Assembly (NCBI RefSeq): GCF_900129135.1
Contig: NZ_FQVI01000005.1
Location: forward strand, 9,437 to 73,436
Source of the DNA: Lactonifactor longoviformis DSM 17459
GTDB lineage: Bacteria > Bacillota > Clostridia > Lachnospirales > Lachnospiraceae
Length of the DNA stretch: 64,000 nt
Reading direction: 5' to 3'
Positions 51,651 through 63,783 of this stretch are shown here, in pieces (position 1 is the stretch's first letter; each line of letters opens with the position of its first letter). Below the pieces are notes generated by a model. It had not been told where the DNA came from and searched no databases. It worked only from the letters and a program-made list of their open reading frames with translations. The position numbers and the translations under genes were made by a program.

Positions 51651-54600
51651 ATGGAGAAAAACAGAATCCGTCCAATAGCAACCGGAAAGAGCATGCGTAT
51701 GAGCTACCAGCGACAAAAAGAAGTGCTGGAAATGCCCAACTTAATCGAAGTGCAGAAGGATTCCTACCAGTGGTTTCTGGACGAAGGTTTAAAAGAAGTC
51801 TTTGAAGATATATCTCCAATCGCAGATTACAGCGGAAAATTGAGCCTGGAATTTGTTGACTTTACTTTGTGCGAAGATGAAATAAAGTACACGATCGAAG
51901 AATGCAAGGAACGCGATGCCACTTATGCGGCTCCTTTAAAAGTCAGAGTCAGACTGTACAACAAAGAAAACGATGAGATTAACGAGCACGAGATCTTCAT
52001 GGGCGATCTGCCCTTAATGACTGCAACCGGCACTTTCGTTATCAACGGTGCAGAGCGAGTTATCGTAAGCCAGCTGGTGCGTTCTCCCGGTATTTATTAT
52101 GCTATCGCACATGATAAAGTGGGAAAGAAGCTGTATTCCTCTACCGTTATTCCGAACCGTGGTGCATGGCTTGAATATGAAACAGACTCCAATGACGTGT
52201 TTTATGTACGTGTAGACAGAACAAGAAAAGTTCCCATCACTGTTCTTATCAGAGCATTGGGATATGGAACCAACGCAGAGATTGTAGAGCTTTTCGGGGA
52301 AGAGCCTAAGATTCTGGCCAGCTTTTCAAAGGATACCTCTGAGAGCTACCAGGAAGGTCTGCTGGAATTATATAAAAAAATCCGTCCGGGCGAGCCTCTG
52401 GCAGTAGAGAGCGCAGAGAGCCTGATCATGAGTATGTTCTTCGATCCGAGAAGATACGATCTGGCAAAGGTTGGACGTTATAAATTTAATAAAAAGCTGA
52501 TGCTGAAGAACAGAATCACAGGTCAGGTGCTGGCTGAGGATGTGGTCGATGCAAGTACTGGGGAGATTCTTGCGGAGGCTGGCATGGAGGTTACCAAGTC
52601 CATGGCAGACGACATCCAGAATGCAGCAGTGCCTTATGTATGGATTCAGGGAGAGGAACGCAATATTAAGGTCCTGTCCAACATGATGGTAGACATTACT
52701 AACTTTGTGGATGTGAAGCCCAAAGAGGTGGGTGTCACAGAATTAGTATATTACCCATGCCTGAAAAAAATTCTGGAAGAAAATGAGAATATCGAGGATA
52801 TTAAGGAAGCTGTAAGAAGAAATATCCACGAACTCATTCCAAAGCATATTACAAAGGAAGACATTCTGGCTTCCATTAACTATAACATGCATCTGGAGTA
52901 CGGCCTCGGAAATGACGATGATATCGACCATCTGGGCAACCGCCGCATCAGAGCGGTCGGAGAGCTTCTTCAGAATCAGTACCGCATTGGTCTTTCCAGA
53001 CTGGAAAGAGTAGTAAGAGAAAGAATGACAACACAGGATATTGAGGGAATCTCTCCTCAGTCCCTGATTAATATTAAGCCGGTAACAGCGGCGGTGAAGG
53101 AATTCTTTGGTTCCTCCCAGCTGTCCCAGTTTATGGATCAGAATAACCCCCTGGGTGAGCTGACCCACAAGAGACGTCTCTCTGCGCTGGGTCCCGGCGG
53201 TCTGTCCAGAGACAGGGCAGGATTCGAGGTGCGTGACGTACATTATTCCCATTACGGAAGAATGTGCCCTATTGAGACGCCTGAAGGTCCTAACATCGGT
53301 CTGATCAACTCTCTGGCTTCCTATGCCCGTATCAATGAATATGGATTTGTAGAGGCCCCCTACAGAAAGGTTGATAAATCGGATCCTAAGAATCCCCGGG
53401 TAACAGACGAAGTAATTTATATGACGGCGGATGAAGAAGACAATTACCATGTAGCACAGGCCAATGAGCTTTTGGATGAGAATGGATACTTTGTGCATAA
53501 GAACGTATCCGGACGTTACATGGATGAGACACAGGAGTATGAGCGTCAGATGTTTGACTACATGGACGTATCTCCTAAGATGGTGTTCTCCGTGGCTACT
53601 GCCCTCATTCCATTCCTTCAGAATGACGATGCCAACCGTGCGCTGATGGGTTCCAACATGCAGCGTCAGGCTGTGCCCCTTTTGATAACAGAATCCCCTG
53701 TGGTGGGAACAGGTATGGAGTCAAAGGCTGCCGTAGATTCCGGTGTCTGCGTAGTTGCAAGAAAATCCGGTGTTGTGGAGAGATCCACATCCAAGGAAAT
53801 TACAATAAAGAATGATGACGGAACCAAGGACGTATACCGTCTGACCAAATTCCTGAGAAGTAATCAGAGTAACTGCTACAACCAGAAACCTATTGTCTTT
53901 AAAGGAGACAGAGTAGAAGAGGGCGAGGTAATCGCAGACGGACCCTCCACTTCAGAGGGGGAACTGGCATTGGGCAAGAACCCGCTGATCGGCTTCATGA
54001 CTTGGGAAGGCTACAATTATGAAGATGCGGTTCTGTTAAGTGAGCGTTTAGTGCAGGACGATGTGTATACGTCTGTGCACATTGAAGAATATGAAGCAGA
54101 GTCCAGAGATACCAAGCTGGGACCGGAAGAAATTACAAGAGATGTTCCCGGCGTAGGTGACGATGCCTTAAAGGATCTGGACGAAAGAGGTATTATCCGC
54201 ATTGGAGCAGAGGTGCGCGCAGGAGATATCCTGGTGGGCAAGGTTACTCCTAAAGGAGAGACGGAGCTGACAGCGGAGGAAAGACTGCTCCGGGCGATTT
54301 TCGGTGAAAAAGCCCGTGAAGTCCGTGACACTTCTTTAAAAGTGCCTCACGGTGAATATGGTATTGTTGTTGATGCCAAGGTATTTACCAGGGAGAACGG
54401 CGATGAATTGTCTCCCGGAGTAAACCAGGCAGTCCGTATCTATATTGCTCAGAAGAGAAAGATTTCTGTTGGTGATAAGATGGCCGGACGTCACGGCAAC
54501 AAGGGCGTTGTCTCCCGTGTGCTGCCTGTGGAAGATATGCCGTTTCTGCCAAACGGCCGTCCTCTGGATATCGTACTGAATCCTCTGGGTGTGCCTTCCC

Positions 54601-55493
54601 GTATGAACATCGGACAGGTGCTGGAGATTCACTTAAGCCTTGCGGCCAAGGCCCTTGGATTTAATATTGCCACGCCTGTATTCGACGGAGCCAATGAGAA
54701 CGACATTATGGATACACTGGATCTGGCGAATGATTATGTCAATATGGAATGGGAAGAGTTTGAGAAGAAGCATAAAGAAGAACTGCTTCCCGAGGTTCTG
54801 GATTATCTGTATGAGAACAGGGATCACAGAGAGCTTTGGAAGGGAGTTCCCATCTCCAGAGACGGTAAAGTACGACTTCGTGACGGAAGGACGGGAGAGT
54901 ATTTTGACAGCCCGGTTACCATTGGACACATGCATTACCTGAAACTGCACCACCTGGTAGACGATAAGATTCATGCCCGCTCTACCGGCCCGTACTCCCT
55001 GGTAACACAGCAGCCTCTGGGCGGTAAGGCTCAGTTCGGCGGACAGCGTTTCGGAGAGATGGAGGTTTGGGCTTTGGAGGCTTATGGTGCTTCTTATACC
55101 CTTCAGGAAATCCTGACGGTGAAATCAGATGATGTCATTGGCCGTGTGAAGACTTACGAAGCAATTATCAAAGGGGACAATATTCCTGAACCCGGAATTC
55201 CTGAATCTTTCAAGGTTCTCTTAAAAGAACTCCAGTCCTTAGGCCTGGATGTGAAGGTGCTGAGAGAAGACCAGACAGAAGTAGAGATTATGGAAACAAT
55301 TGATTATGGTGAAACAGATTTGCATTCTATCATCGAGGGCGACAAAAGAGAAAAGCCGAATGAGGACTTCGGTGACTTTGGCTTCAGCCAGCAAGAATTC
55401 GAAGGAGAAGAGCTCGTAGACGTGGAAGAAACGGACGACGAAGAAGATGATGCATTCTTAGACCTGGAAGAAACTCTTGACGATGAGGAGTAG
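51651..55493 (+). CDS. rpoB: RNA polymerase beta subunit
   Basis: 1280 residues from the ATG at 51651 behind AAGGGGTGA; the open frame extends 30 codons further up without a site. Full-length clostridial beta subunit, with the rifampicin pocket ([19 protein letters not shown] and [16 protein letters not shown]). The serine of the usual PLSE is glycine here, while the Ser of RLSALG is intact. [11 protein letters not shown] and the acidic C-terminal tail are present. Active-site partner of RpoC. Confidence 0.97.
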   Translation: MEKNRIRPIATGKSMRMSYQRQKEVLEMPNLIEVQKDSYQWFLDEGLKEVFEDISPIADYSGKLSLEFVDFTLCEDEIKYTIEECKERDATYAAPLKVRVRLYNKENDEINEHEIFMGDLPLMTATGTFVINGAERVIVSQLVRSPGIYYAIAHDKVGKKLYSSTVIPNRGAWLEYETDSNDVFYVRVDRTRKVPITVLIRALGYGTNAEIVELFGEEPKILASFSKDTSESYQEGLLELYKKIRPGEPLAVESAESLIMSMFFDPRRYDLAKVGRYKFNKKLMLKNRITGQVLAEDVVDASTGEILAEAGMEVTKSMADDIQNAAVPYVWIQGEERNIKVLSNMMVDITNFVDVKPKEVGVTELVYYPCLKKILEENENIEDIKEAVRRNIHELIPKHITKEDILASINYNMHLEYGLGNDDDIDHLGNRRIRAVGELLQNQYRIGLSRLERVVRERMTTQDIEGISPQSLINIKPVTAAVKEFFGSSQLSQFMDQNNPLGELTHKRRLSALGPGGLSRDRAGFEVRDVHYSHYGRMCPIETPEGPNIGLINSLASYARINEYGFVEAPYRKVDKSDPKNPRVTDEVIYMTADEEDNYHVAQANELLDENGYFVHKNVSGRYMDETQEYERQMFDYMDVSPKMVFSVATALIPFLQNDDANRALMGSNMQRQAVPLLITESPVVGTGMESKAAVDSGVCVVARKSGVVERSTSKEITIKNDDGTKDVYRLTKFLRSNQSNCYNQKPIVFKGDRVEEGEVIADGPSTSEGELALGKNPLIGFMTWEGYNYEDAVLLSERLVQDDVYTSVHIEEYEAESRDTKLGPEEITRDVPGVGDDALKDLDERGIIRIGAEVRAGDILVGKVTPKGETELTAEERLLRAIFGEKAREVRDTSLKVPHGEYGIVVDAKVFTRENGDELSPGVNQAVRIYIAQKRKISVGDKMAGRHGNKGVVSRVLPVEDMPFLPNGRPLDIVLNPLGVPSRMNIGQVLEIHLSLAAKALGFNIATPVFDGANENDIMDTLDLANDYVNMEWEEFEKKHKEELLPEVLDYLYENRDHRELWKGVPISRDGKVRLRDGRTGEYFDSPVTIGHMHYLKLHHLVDDKIHARSTGPYSLVTQQPLGGKAQFGGQRFGEMEVWALEAYGASYTLQEILTVKSDDVIGRVKTYEAIIKGDNIPEPGIPESFKVLLKELQSLGLDVKVLREDQTEVEIMETIDYGETDLHSIIEGDKREKPNEDFGDFGFSQQEFEGEELVDVEETDDEEDDAFLDLEETLDDEE

Positions 55494-55507
55494 GAGGAAA
55501 ACCATAA

Positions 55508-58500
55508 ATGCCAGAAACAACAAATAAAGAAGTTTACCAGCCAATGACCTTCGATGCCATAAAAATTGGATTGGCATCTCCTGAAAAAATCAGAGATTGG
55601 TCAAGAGGCGAAGTTAAAAAACCAGAAACAATTAACTATAGAACCCTGAAACCGGAAAAAGACGGCCTTTTCTGTGAAAAAATCTTCGGCCCAAGCAAGG
55701 ACTGGGAATGTCACTGCGGAAAATACAAGAAGATTCGCTACAAAGGCGTTGTCTGTGACCGATGCGGCGTTGAGGTGACAAAGGCCAGCGTCCGCAGAGA
55801 GCGCATGGGCCATATTGAACTGGCTGCTCCGGTGTCACACATCTGGTATTTTAAAGGGATCCCGTCCAGAATGGGACTGATTCTGGACCTGTCTCCGAGA
55901 ACACTGGAAAAGGTTCTGTACTTTGCCAACTATATTGTCCTGGATCCGGCCAATTCGGATCTGCAGTACAAACAGGTTCTTACAGAAAAGGAATATCAGG
56001 ATGCCAGAGAAAAATGGGGCTATGATTTCCGTGTGGGTATGGGGGCAGAGTCCATTAAGGAACTGCTGGAAGCCATTGATCTGGAGAAAGAGTCAGCAGA
56101 ACTGAAACGAGGTCTGAAAGAGTCTACAGGGCAGAAGCGTGCACGTATCGTTAAACGCCTGGAGGTAGTGGAGGCGTTCCGCGAATCCGGAAACCGTCCC
56201 GAGTGGATGATTATGACAGTTATCCCTGTCATTCCTCCGGACCTTCGCCCTATGGTACAGCTGGACGGCGGACGTTTTGCAACGTCTGACTTGAATGATT
56301 TATACAGACGTATTATTAACAGAAATAACCGTCTGAAGAGACTGCTTGAGCTGGGCGCTCCGGATATTATCGTCCGGAACGAAAAGAGAATGCTTCAGGA
56401 GGCTGTGGATGCGCTGATAGACAATGGCCGCCGGGGCCGTCCTGTGACAGGGCCTGGAAACCGTGCCCTGAAATCCCTGTCTGACATGCTGAAGGGTAAG
56501 TCCGGACGTTTCCGCCAGAACCTGCTGGGCAAGCGTGTAGACTACTCGGGGCGTTCTGTTATCGTAGTAGGACCGGAGCTGAAGATTTATCAGTGCGGTC
56601 TGCCGAAAGAAATGGCCATTGAGCTGTTTAAACCTTTTGTTATGAAGGAACTGGTAGCAAACGGTACCTCCCATAACATTAAGAATGCGAAAAAAATGGT
56701 TGAGAAACTCCAGCCTGAGGTGTGGGATGTGCTGGAAGAGGTGATTAAAGAGCATCCGGTTATGCTGAACCGTGCTCCTACTCTTCATAGATTGGGCATT
56801 CAGGCATTCGAGCCTATCCTGGTAGAAGGTAAAGCTATTAAGCTGCATCCTCTGGTATGTACCGCGTTTAATGCTGACTTCGACGGAGACCAGATGGCTG
56901 TGCACCTTCCTTTATCTGTGGAAGCTCAGGCAGAGTGCCGTTTCCTGCTTCTCTCACCGAATAACCTGCTGAAGCCCTCTGACGGCGGCCCTGTGGCTGT
57001 TCCCTCTCAGGATATGGTGCTTGGCATCTACTATCTGACCCAGGAGAGACCGGGCTACAAAGGCGAGGGAATGCATTTCAAAAATGTAAATGAGGCAATA
57101 CTGGCTTACGAAAACCAGGTTATCACCCTACAGTCCAGGATAGTTGTACGCTGTACAAAAACTATGCCGGACGGAAGAATATTGAGCGGCAATGTAGAGT
57201 CCACACTGGGCCGTTTTCTGTTCAATGAGATTCTGCCCCAGGATCTGGGATTTGTAGACAGAAGTGTTGAGGGCAATGAGCTTCTTCTGGAGGTTGACTT
57301 CCATGTGGGCAAAAAGGGTCTGAAGCAGATTCTGGAGAAAGTTATCAACACCCATGGAGCTACGAAGACAGCGGAAGTGCTGGATGATATCAAGGCTATG
57401 GGTTACAAATATTCAACAAGGGCTGCCATGACGGTATCGATTTCCGATATGACTGTGCCGCCGGAAAAACCAGAGCTTATTCAGAATGCTCAGGATACTG
57501 TGGATATGATTACCAAGAACTATAAGCGTGGTCTTATCACAGAGGAGGAGCGTTACAAGGAAGTTGTTGAGACCTGGAAGAATACGGATGATAAGCTTAC
57601 AAGAGCACTGCTGGACGGTCTGGATAAGTATAACAACATCTATATGATGGCTGACTCCGGCGCCCGTGGTTCTGATAAGCAGATCAAGCAGCTGGCAGGT
57701 ATGCGTGGACTGATGGCAGATACAACCGGTCATACCATTGAGCTTCCGATTAAGTCCAATTTCCGTGAAGGTCTGGACGTACTGGAATACTTTATGTCCG
57801 CCCACGGAGCCCGTAAAGGTCTGTCCGATACTGCGCTTCGTACCGCTGACTCCGGATACCTCACCAGACGTCTGGTTGATGTATCCCAGGATTTGATTAT
57901 CCGTGAGGTTGACTGCTGCGCGGATAAGAATGAGATTCCGGGCATGTGGGTAAAAGCGTTTATGGACGGCAAAGAAGAGATTGAAAGCCTTCAGGAACGT
58001 ATTACGGGAAGATTCTCCTGTGAGACCATTAAGAATGCCAAGGGAGAAGTTATTGTCAAGGCAAATCATATGATTACTCCCAAGCGTGCGGCCAGAGTTA
58101 TGAAAGAGGGCATAAATGCTCAGGGGAAACCATTTGACTCCGTTAAGATTCGTACGATTCTTACCTGTAAGTCACATATTGGTGTGTGTGCTAAGTGCTA
58201 TGGTGCCAATATGGCAACCGGCGAGGCGGTTCAGGTAGGTGAGTCTGTAGGTATCATCGCGGCACAGTCTATCGGTGAGCCAGGTACACAGCTGACCATG
58301 CGTACCTTCCATACCGGCGGTGTGGCCGGCGGAGACATCACACAGGGTCTTCCCCGTGTGGAGGAGCTTTTTGAGGCAAGAAAGCCGAAGGGTCTCGCTA
58401 TTATTACAGAGATCAAGGGTGTTGCCAATATTAAAGACACGAAGAAAAAACGAGAAATTACTGTTACAGATAATGAAGAAGGTAATTCCAAAACCTATCT

Positions 58501-59212
58501 GATTCCTTATGGTTCCAGGATCAAGATCCAGGACGGCCAGTATCTGGAAGCCGGCGACGAGCTGACAGAAGGTAGCGTTAACCCTCACGATATTCTGAAA
58601 ATCAAAGGGGTACGTGCCGTACAGGATTATATGATTCAGGAAGTTCAGAGAGTATACCGTCTGCAGGGTGTAGAGATTAACGATAAGCACATTGAAGTTA
58701 TTGTTCGCCAGATGCTGAAAAAAATTCGCATTGAAAATAATGGAGATACAGACTTCCTGCCCGGAACTCTGGTAGATGTATTAGACTACGAGGAAAAAAA
58801 TGAGGAACTGGCAGCTGAAGGCAAAGAGCCGGCAACCGGCCTGCAGGTGATGCTGGGTATCACAAAGGCATCACTGGCAACGAATTCCTTCTTGTCTGCA
58901 GCGTCCTTCCAGGAGACAACAAAGGTTCTGACAGAGGCCGCCATTAAGGGTAAGGTAGACCCATTGATTGGTTTGAAGGAAAACGTAATCATAGGTAAGC
59001 TGATTCCTGCCGGAACCGGTATGAAGCGTTATAAAGACGTGAAGCTGGACACGGATATGGAAGAAAATGATGAGTTGTCTTTCGAAGAAGACTTTGAACT
59101 GGATATGGATGAAATTGACGATGAGACCGCCGCTGAGATGTTTATGGACGAAGCGGAAGAAGATATGACTGAAGATGAAGAAATGTTAGTTTCTGAAGAC
59201 ACAGAAGAGTAA
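55508..59212 (+). CDS. rpoC: RNA polymerase beta' subunit
   Basis: 1234 residues. Zinc ribbon 1 is [20 protein letters not shown]; the catalytic magnesium loop is [12 protein letters not shown]; the clamp [21 protein letters not shown] region, bridge helix and zinc site 2 ([13 protein letters not shown]) are all present. It ends in a strongly acidic tail. Fourteen bases after rpoB, one operon. The length lacks large lineage inserts, normal for Clostridia. Confidence 0.97.
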   Translation: MPETTNKEVYQPMTFDAIKIGLASPEKIRDWSRGEVKKPETINYRTLKPEKDGLFCEKIFGPSKDWECHCGKYKKIRYKGVVCDRCGVEVTKASVRRERMGHIELAAPVSHIWYFKGIPSRMGLILDLSPRTLEKVLYFANYIVLDPANSDLQYKQVLTEKEYQDAREKWGYDFRVGMGAESIKELLEAIDLEKESAELKRGLKESTGQKRARIVKRLEVVEAFRESGNRPEWMIMTVIPVIPPDLRPMVQLDGGRFATSDLNDLYRRIINRNNRLKRLLELGAPDIIVRNEKRMLQEAVDALIDNGRRGRPVTGPGNRALKSLSDMLKGKSGRFRQNLLGKRVDYSGRSVIVVGPELKIYQCGLPKEMAIELFKPFVMKELVANGTSHNIKNAKKMVEKLQPEVWDVLEEVIKEHPVMLNRAPTLHRLGIQAFEPILVEGKAIKLHPLVCTAFNADFDGDQMAVHLPLSVEAQAECRFLLLSPNNLLKPSDGGPVAVPSQDMVLGIYYLTQERPGYKGEGMHFKNVNEAILAYENQVITLQSRIVVRCTKTMPDGRILSGNVESTLGRFLFNEILPQDLGFVDRSVEGNELLLEVDFHVGKKGLKQILEKVINTHGATKTAEVLDDIKAMGYKYSTRAAMTVSISDMTVPPEKPELIQNAQDTVDMITKNYKRGLITEEERYKEVVETWKNTDDKLTRALLDGLDKYNNIYMMADSGARGSDKQIKQLAGMRGLMADTTGHTIELPIKSNFREGLDVLEYFMSAHGARKGLSDTALRTADSGYLTRRLVDVSQDLIIREVDCCADKNEIPGMWVKAFMDGKEEIESLQERITGRFSCETIKNAKGEVIVKANHMITPKRAARVMKEGINAQGKPFDSVKIRTILTCKSHIGVCAKCYGANMATGEAVQVGESVGIIAAQSIGEPGTQLTMRTFHTGGVAGGDITQGLPRVEELFEARKPKGLAIITEIKGVANIKDTKKKREITVTDNEEGNSKTYLIPYGSRIKIQDGQYLEAGDELTEGSVNPHDILKIKGVRAVQDYMIQEVQRVYRLQGVEINDKHIEVIVRQMLKKIRIENNGDTDFLPGTLVDVLDYEEKNEELAAEGKEPATGLQVMLGITKASLATNSFLSAASFQETTKVLTEAAIKGKVDPLIGLKENVIIGKLIPAGTGMKRYKDVKLDTDMEENDELSFEEDFELDMDEIDDETAAEMFMDEAEEDMTEDEEMLVSEDTEE

Positions 59213-59229
59213 TGATCAAAGTATAAAGG

Positions 59230-59261
59230 GCGGGAATTCCTGGGGAATTCCCGCTTTTTTT
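59230..59261 (+). terminator. rpoBC terminator
   Basis: GCGGGAATTCC pairs with GGAATTCCCGC around a 3-nt loop, followed by seven T. Confidence 0.92.
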
Positions 59262-59309
59262 GTCGCAGATGCAAAAGTGCGGGGGCACAGATGCATAAAA
59301 AGGGAATAG

Positions 59310-61004
59310 ATGAGTGGATATCAATTATTAGCAGGCGGAGCTGTGGCTCTCATAAATGTCCTAATATCCCTGTATCTCTTTGCCTATATAGAGAACTACA
59401 GGGAGAACCGCAGGTGGGGCAGGCGGGTGACTGCAGGCTATATCGCTTTGTTTCAGATTTTCTGCAATCAGGGTACGGTGACGCACATAAGTCTGACCGC
59501 AGCTTTGATTATCGCAGATACTGTTGTTATGTTTTTGCTCCTGACGGCATTTACCTGGGATGGATTCCGGAATTTTTTATTATATAAATTCTATGATGGG
59601 ATTTCAAATGTCGTGTACCGGATACTCTGTATGCTTTTTTTTAGAGTGACCGGCAGGAATGTCCTGATTTATACAGACTCAGGAGACGTATCTCCCCTAT
59701 GGGGCGTGGGCGTGGTATTTTTGCTGCTTTCTTTCGCCACAGTGGTTATCTGCTGTAAGAACAGAGTATTTTATAAAGTTAAGATTAAGGTAATTGAGGT
59801 ATTGTTCCTGCTTCAGGTTTTTATGATTGCCATGGTGATAGCACTGGATATGAGGAGTATGCAGCGCAACCTGATTATGGATGTAATTTTTTTTGGTATG
59901 TGTACGCAGATCCTTTATACCTATCTGGGATTCCTCTGGAGCAGGAGGGCCGGGAAGAAGCGTGAGAATGAGATCCTTCAGGCCAGCCTCAGGGAGCAGT
60001 CCCGCTACTATCAGGAATACTATCAGTCCCAGGAATCTATAAAAAGAATGCGCCATGACCTGGCTAACCATGCTGCGGTGATTGACCGTATGGAAAAAGC
60101 AGGGGAGCATGACAAGGCATCTGCATACCGGGAACAGCTGGAGCAGGCGCTTGACCGGGCAGTAGATTCTGTGAAGCAGGTGTCCCTGGCCCCCAAAAAA
60201 GAGAGGCCTGCGGTCAGCAGATGGGAACGGTTGGTCAGGGACGTATCGCTGATTGCCTGTCTCCTCAGTTTTGGCATTTTAGCCGCTTTAATTGTGAGCG
60301 GGCGTTATCTGATATGGATTTACATTTTTACGCTTGTGATGCTTTTTTTAGCAAGTGTTTATGTCATGCTTTTTTACCATGAGAAGCAGATAGAAAGGGA
60401 AAATGCCTGGCTGAGACAGCAGCTTATGCACTGGGAGGAAGGTCAGCAGGAATTTGAAGAGCTGGCGGAGCAGGTGCGCAGTGTCCGTAGGTGGCTGCAG
60501 CAGAGGGCAGAGGGAGAGGGATATGAAAAGGAACTGCTGGAACAGTGCGACGCGGCTATCGATGAGGGGATCACAGGCAGTTTCCCTGTGGATGCCATGC
60601 TTCACTCCAAGCTGCATTTGTGCAGAAAGTTTCATATTTTGACTGATATACAGGTCCTTCTTCCAGAGGAGTCTCAGATGGAGGATATACATACCGTGGG
60701 GCTTCTGGGCAATCTTCTGGACAATGCCATAGAAGCCTGCCGGAAAGGGCCTGCCGGTTCCGGGTACATTTATCTGAGAACTGCAGTTCAGGCTAATTTC
60801 TGGGAAATAAGAATTGACAATTATACAGAAAATGAGGGATATTCCTCTATAGAAAATCATTTTGCCACTACAAAGGAAGACAAAGAAAATCATGGGTTTG
60901 GAATGAAGATTGTGCGCAGTATGGTGGAGAAGTACGATGGCGTACTTCAGGTTGAGGAGAAGGACCATTTGTTTTCTGTTACAGTAATGGTTAAGATATA
61001 TTAG
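59310..61004 (+). CDS. AgrC-like GHKL sensor kinase with split kinase core
   Basis: 564 residues. About six spans fill residues 1-215. A coiled coil and the phosphoacceptor His249 in MRHDLANH follow. Then, unusually, a membrane hairpin (about 312-355: SLIACLLSFGILAALIVSG and IWIYIFTLVMLFLASVYV) comes before a second coiled coil and the GHKL ATPase, with N box GNLLDNAIEAC at about 466-476 and G box HGFGMKIVRSMV. It pairs with the LytTR regulator 13 bp downstream. No AgrB/AgrD pair is nearby, so the signal is unknown. Confidence 0.82.
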   Translation: MSGYQLLAGGAVALINVLISLYLFAYIENYRENRRWGRRVTAGYIALFQIFCNQGTVTHISLTAALIIADTVVMFLLLTAFTWDGFRNFLLYKFYDGISNVVYRILCMLFFRVTGRNVLIYTDSGDVSPLWGVGVVFLLLSFATVVICCKNRVFYKVKIKVIEVLFLLQVFMIAMVIALDMRSMQRNLIMDVIFFGMCTQILYTYLGFLWSRRAGKKRENEILQASLREQSRYYQEYYQSQESIKRMRHDLANHAAVIDRMEKAGEHDKASAYREQLEQALDRAVDSVKQVSLAPKKERPAVSRWERLVRDVSLIACLLSFGILAALIVSGRYLIWIYIFTLVMLFLASVYVMLFYHEKQIERENAWLRQQLMHWEEGQQEFEELAEQVRSVRRWLQQRAEGEGYEKELLEQCDAAIDEGITGSFPVDAMLHSKLHLCRKFHILTDIQVLLPEESQMEDIHTVGLLGNLLDNAIEACRKGPAGSGYIYLRTAVQANFWEIRIDNYTENEGYSSIENHFATTKEDKENHGFGMKIVRSMVEKYDGVLQVEEKDHLFSVTVMVKIY

Positions 61005-61017
61005 AGGGGATGAGAAT

Positions 61018-61719
61018 GTGAAGAAATTTGCGATTTGTGATGATGATACTGAGGTGACCCAAGGATTAAAAGAGAAGGTCATGGAGATATATGGGGGTGA
61101 GGCGCAGATTGCTGTATTTCAGCGCGCCGAAGACCTTATTCAATGGCTGAAAGAAGAGCGTGGGGATGTCATCGCTGTTTTTTTAGATATAGAGCTGGAC
61201 AACGAAAATGGGATAGACACAGCAAAAAAAATTGAAGATTTTTGTGCGGAGATTCCAATTATTTTTATTACAGGATACATTAAATATGTACAGGATATTT
61301 TCCGGGTCCGGCCTGTGGCACTGCTTTTGAAGCCTGTGGAAGAACATCGGCTGAGAGACGCCCTAAGAAGGTGTGAGGAGGTCAGGGACAAGGAAAAGAA
61401 AAATATAGTGACGCTTCATATTAAGGGGGTTCTCCATCAGCTGGACAGCAGAGACATTGTATATGTAGAAAGCGATAAGAGAATCCTGTACATATACGAG
61501 AGAAATCAGGTCTATAAAGTATATATGAAGCTGGATGAACTGGAAGCCATGGAACTTCCGGGTTTTCTCAGATGCCATAAGAGTTATATGGTTAATATGA
61601 ATTATATTAAATATCTTTCTGCGGAGGGAATTATCCTAAAATCAGGCAAAAAGGTACCGGTGAGCAGATCGAAGTATCAGGAGTCCAAGGAAGCTTTTAT
61701 GAAGTACTTTAAACTTTAA
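61018..61719 (+). CDS. LytTR-family response regulator (AgrA-like)
   Basis: 233 residues from a GTG behind AGGGGATGAG. The receiver domain has CDDD near the N-terminus, phosphoacceptor D57 in VFLDIELD, and K in LLLKPVEEH. The C-terminal LytTR DNA-binding domain reads DIVYVESDKRILYIYE, LDELEAMELPGFLRCHKSYMVNMNYI and SRSKYQESKEAFMKYF. It forms an operon with the kinase. Targets cannot be read here; the gene at 61814 is a candidate. Confidence 0.92.
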   Translation: MKKFAICDDDTEVTQGLKEKVMEIYGGEAQIAVFQRAEDLIQWLKEERGDVIAVFLDIELDNENGIDTAKKIEDFCAEIPIIFITGYIKYVQDIFRVRPVALLLKPVEEHRLRDALRRCEEVRDKEKKNIVTLHIKGVLHQLDSRDIVYVESDKRILYIYERNQVYKVYMKLDELEAMELPGFLRCHKSYMVNMNYIKYLSAEGIILKSGKKVPVSRSKYQESKEAFMKYFKL

Positions 61720-61753
61720 GAAACTTTGTCTAAAGTGACGGAGGAAAAAGTGA

Positions 61754-61759
61754 TATAAT
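61754..61759 (+). promoter_or_regulatory. Extended -10 promoter of the TPR protein gene
   Basis: TGATATAAT gives an extended -10 (TGnTATAAT). No strong -35 is present. It lies between the LytTR gene and the ATG at 61814. Confidence 0.5.
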
Positions 61760-61813
61760 TACAGAACAGACAGAAGGTTGGTAAACGTTACAGGCAGAAA
61801 GGAGTTGTCTATT

Positions 61814-63769
61814 ATGAGATATCCTGGGAAATGGAATAAAAAGCTGATTCTTCCTCTAAGCATAGGGGGGACCTGTATAGTGCTGATAATCGTGCTGGGA
61901 GTGATTTTGGGGGTGAATCAGACAAAGGCCGGCCACCTTCAGGAAAAGCTGGATTTGGGAAATAAATATCTGGATGAGATGGATTACGACCAGGCGAAAG
62001 CCGCATTCGGCGATGCCGCAGATATTGATCCTTCCAATGCGGATGCTTATGTGGGTCTGACCAGGGCCTGCCGGGGGCTGAAGGATGAGGAAGGTGCTAA
62101 AAAGATGATTACCATAGCAATGGAAAAGATCAGTGATCTGCCTGAGGAAGAAAGAGCGTCAGCCGGAGAGATACTCTATGCGGAGGCAGAAACCATATAC
62201 GCGGAGACAGAGGATCTCATAGGGGCAGATGCGTTAAAGCAATGGGCGGATGACAATAAAATTCCTGTTAAGCCGTCAAAGCCGTCAAACACCCGTGATG
62301 AGGAGACAGATAAGGATAAACCTGCACAGGAGGCCGGAACAGAGACCAAACCATCAAAGCCCCAGGCGGAGGACCCGCATCAGGTTTACATGGACTATGT
62401 AAAGAATACTCTAAGCACTCAATTCCCATTCAGTGAGATGAAAGGAGCCGCCGCGGAATACCCGAATCTTGAAGCACTGGGAACACAGGAGGAAGTAAGT
62501 AACTTTAACACATATACAGAGGAGTACCAGAATACCCTGAAAGCCCAGGGAGGAATCCTGGGGATTGCCTATGCAGATATGGATAACGACGGAACGGATG
62601 AGATGGCGGTGCTCTATACCCGTCAGATACCGGAGGAATACCAGTATAACTGGCTGCAGGCGGATATCTACAAGGCCGTGGATGGACAGGTGAAAAAGCT
62701 GGAAGGAGAGGAACTGAGAGTTCCCTGCAGGAATACCTTCCCCAGTGAGGGGAATAAGGAAAAGGTACAGGCCTTTTTAAAGGTAAACAGCGGGATAACC
62801 TACCTTGGCTTCATCAGCCATACATACGGCGTGTACGGCACAAGCGGAGAGCGCACGGCTTTCACCCAATTCCTTCTGGGAACGGTAGAGAATGGAAAAG
62901 TAGTCTGCAGGCTGCACCTGGAGGAAGATACGGGAGTGTATCTGAGGGATATACTGGCAGAGAAAAGGGAGAAGGCCGCCGCATCCCCTCAGGGCCAGGA
63001 GACCTATGTACAGGGGAAACTTCTTGCAGATATGACAAGTGACAGCAGTACAGATGTAAAAGACAGACTTTACCAGGAACTCTCCCCATACGGTTTTTCC
63101 TGTACCTGGATGGACAGCTATTTCGAAGAGATGCAGAGAAAAAAGCTGGCGGCGGAAAACTGGATATTGGCATCCCTGGAAGAGGTGAAATCACCCAATC
63201 CCTTTGAGGAGAAGCTTTCAGGAAATGAGAAGGACACCACGGACCTTGTGTCTGTGACAACGGAAGTTACCGGATACAGCCAGACACGGCCTGCATTTGC
63301 GGTTGTTCAGTTTGACAGTACAGATGAAACAAAGCTGGCAGAGAACAAAGAGAAGTATGGATTTGACAAACCAGTTACAGCCGGGGCGCCGGCTGCGGGG
63401 ACACTGAAGAAGCAGTACCAGGAGGAGATCGCGCAGATCGAGAGTAAATGCAGTGAAATATATGCGGATCTTCAGACGAACAGTTACTCCAATGCAGAGA
63501 TGGGGCAGAAGTGCACTGAGATCTATAATTTATGGGACGGTGAACTGAACAAAGTTTATCAGGAGCTCATGAACCATATAAGCCCCCAGGAACAGGAGGT
63601 CTTAAAGTCTGAAGAGCGGGCCTGGATTGAGAGCAAGGATGCTGCCGCAGAGGCGCTTCAGGAGGAATATCAGGGCGGCACTATACTGGCAACTGAGATA
63701 CCGGGCAAGATGGCCCAGATGACAAAAGAGAGAGTATATGAACTGGCAGACAGGCTGCCGGAAGTATAA
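61814..63769 (+). CDS. TPR membrane protein with LprI/DUF1311-like C-terminus
   Basis: 651 residues from ATG 61814 behind AAAGGAG. One N-terminal span (LSIGGTCIVLIIVLGVILGV) is followed by outside TPR-like helices (LGNKYLDEMDYDQAKAAFGDAADIDPSNADAYVGLTRACRG), a Lys/Pro/Thr linker, a beta domain with a DMDNDGTDEMAVLY calcium-like loop, and a helical end (CSEIYADLQTNSYSNAEMGQKCTEIYNLWDGELNKVYQ...EERAWIESKD) of the LprI/DUF1311 kind. A Ser/Thr kinase gene follows at once, so it may be part of a surface signalling module. Confidence 0.7.
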   Translation: MRYPGKWNKKLILPLSIGGTCIVLIIVLGVILGVNQTKAGHLQEKLDLGNKYLDEMDYDQAKAAFGDAADIDPSNADAYVGLTRACRGLKDEEGAKKMITIAMEKISDLPEEERASAGEILYAEAETIYAETEDLIGADALKQWADDNKIPVKPSKPSNTRDEETDKDKPAQEAGTETKPSKPQAEDPHQVYMDYVKNTLSTQFPFSEMKGAAAEYPNLEALGTQEEVSNFNTYTEEYQNTLKAQGGILGIAYADMDNDGTDEMAVLYTRQIPEEYQYNWLQADIYKAVDGQVKKLEGEELRVPCRNTFPSEGNKEKVQAFLKVNSGITYLGFISHTYGVYGTSGERTAFTQFLLGTVENGKVVCRLHLEEDTGVYLRDILAEKREKAAASPQGQETYVQGKLLADMTSDSSTDVKDRLYQELSPYGFSCTWMDSYFEEMQRKKLAAENWILASLEEVKSPNPFEEKLSGNEKDTTDLVSVTTEVTGYSQTRPAFAVVQFDSTDETKLAENKEKYGFDKPVTAGAPAAGTLKKQYQEEIAQIESKCSEIYADLQTNSYSNAEMGQKCTEIYNLWDGELNKVYQELMNHISPQEQEVLKSEERAWIESKDAAAEALQEEYQGGTILATEIPGKMAQMTKERVYELADRLPEV

Positions 63770-63783
63770 GGGAAGAATAAATT

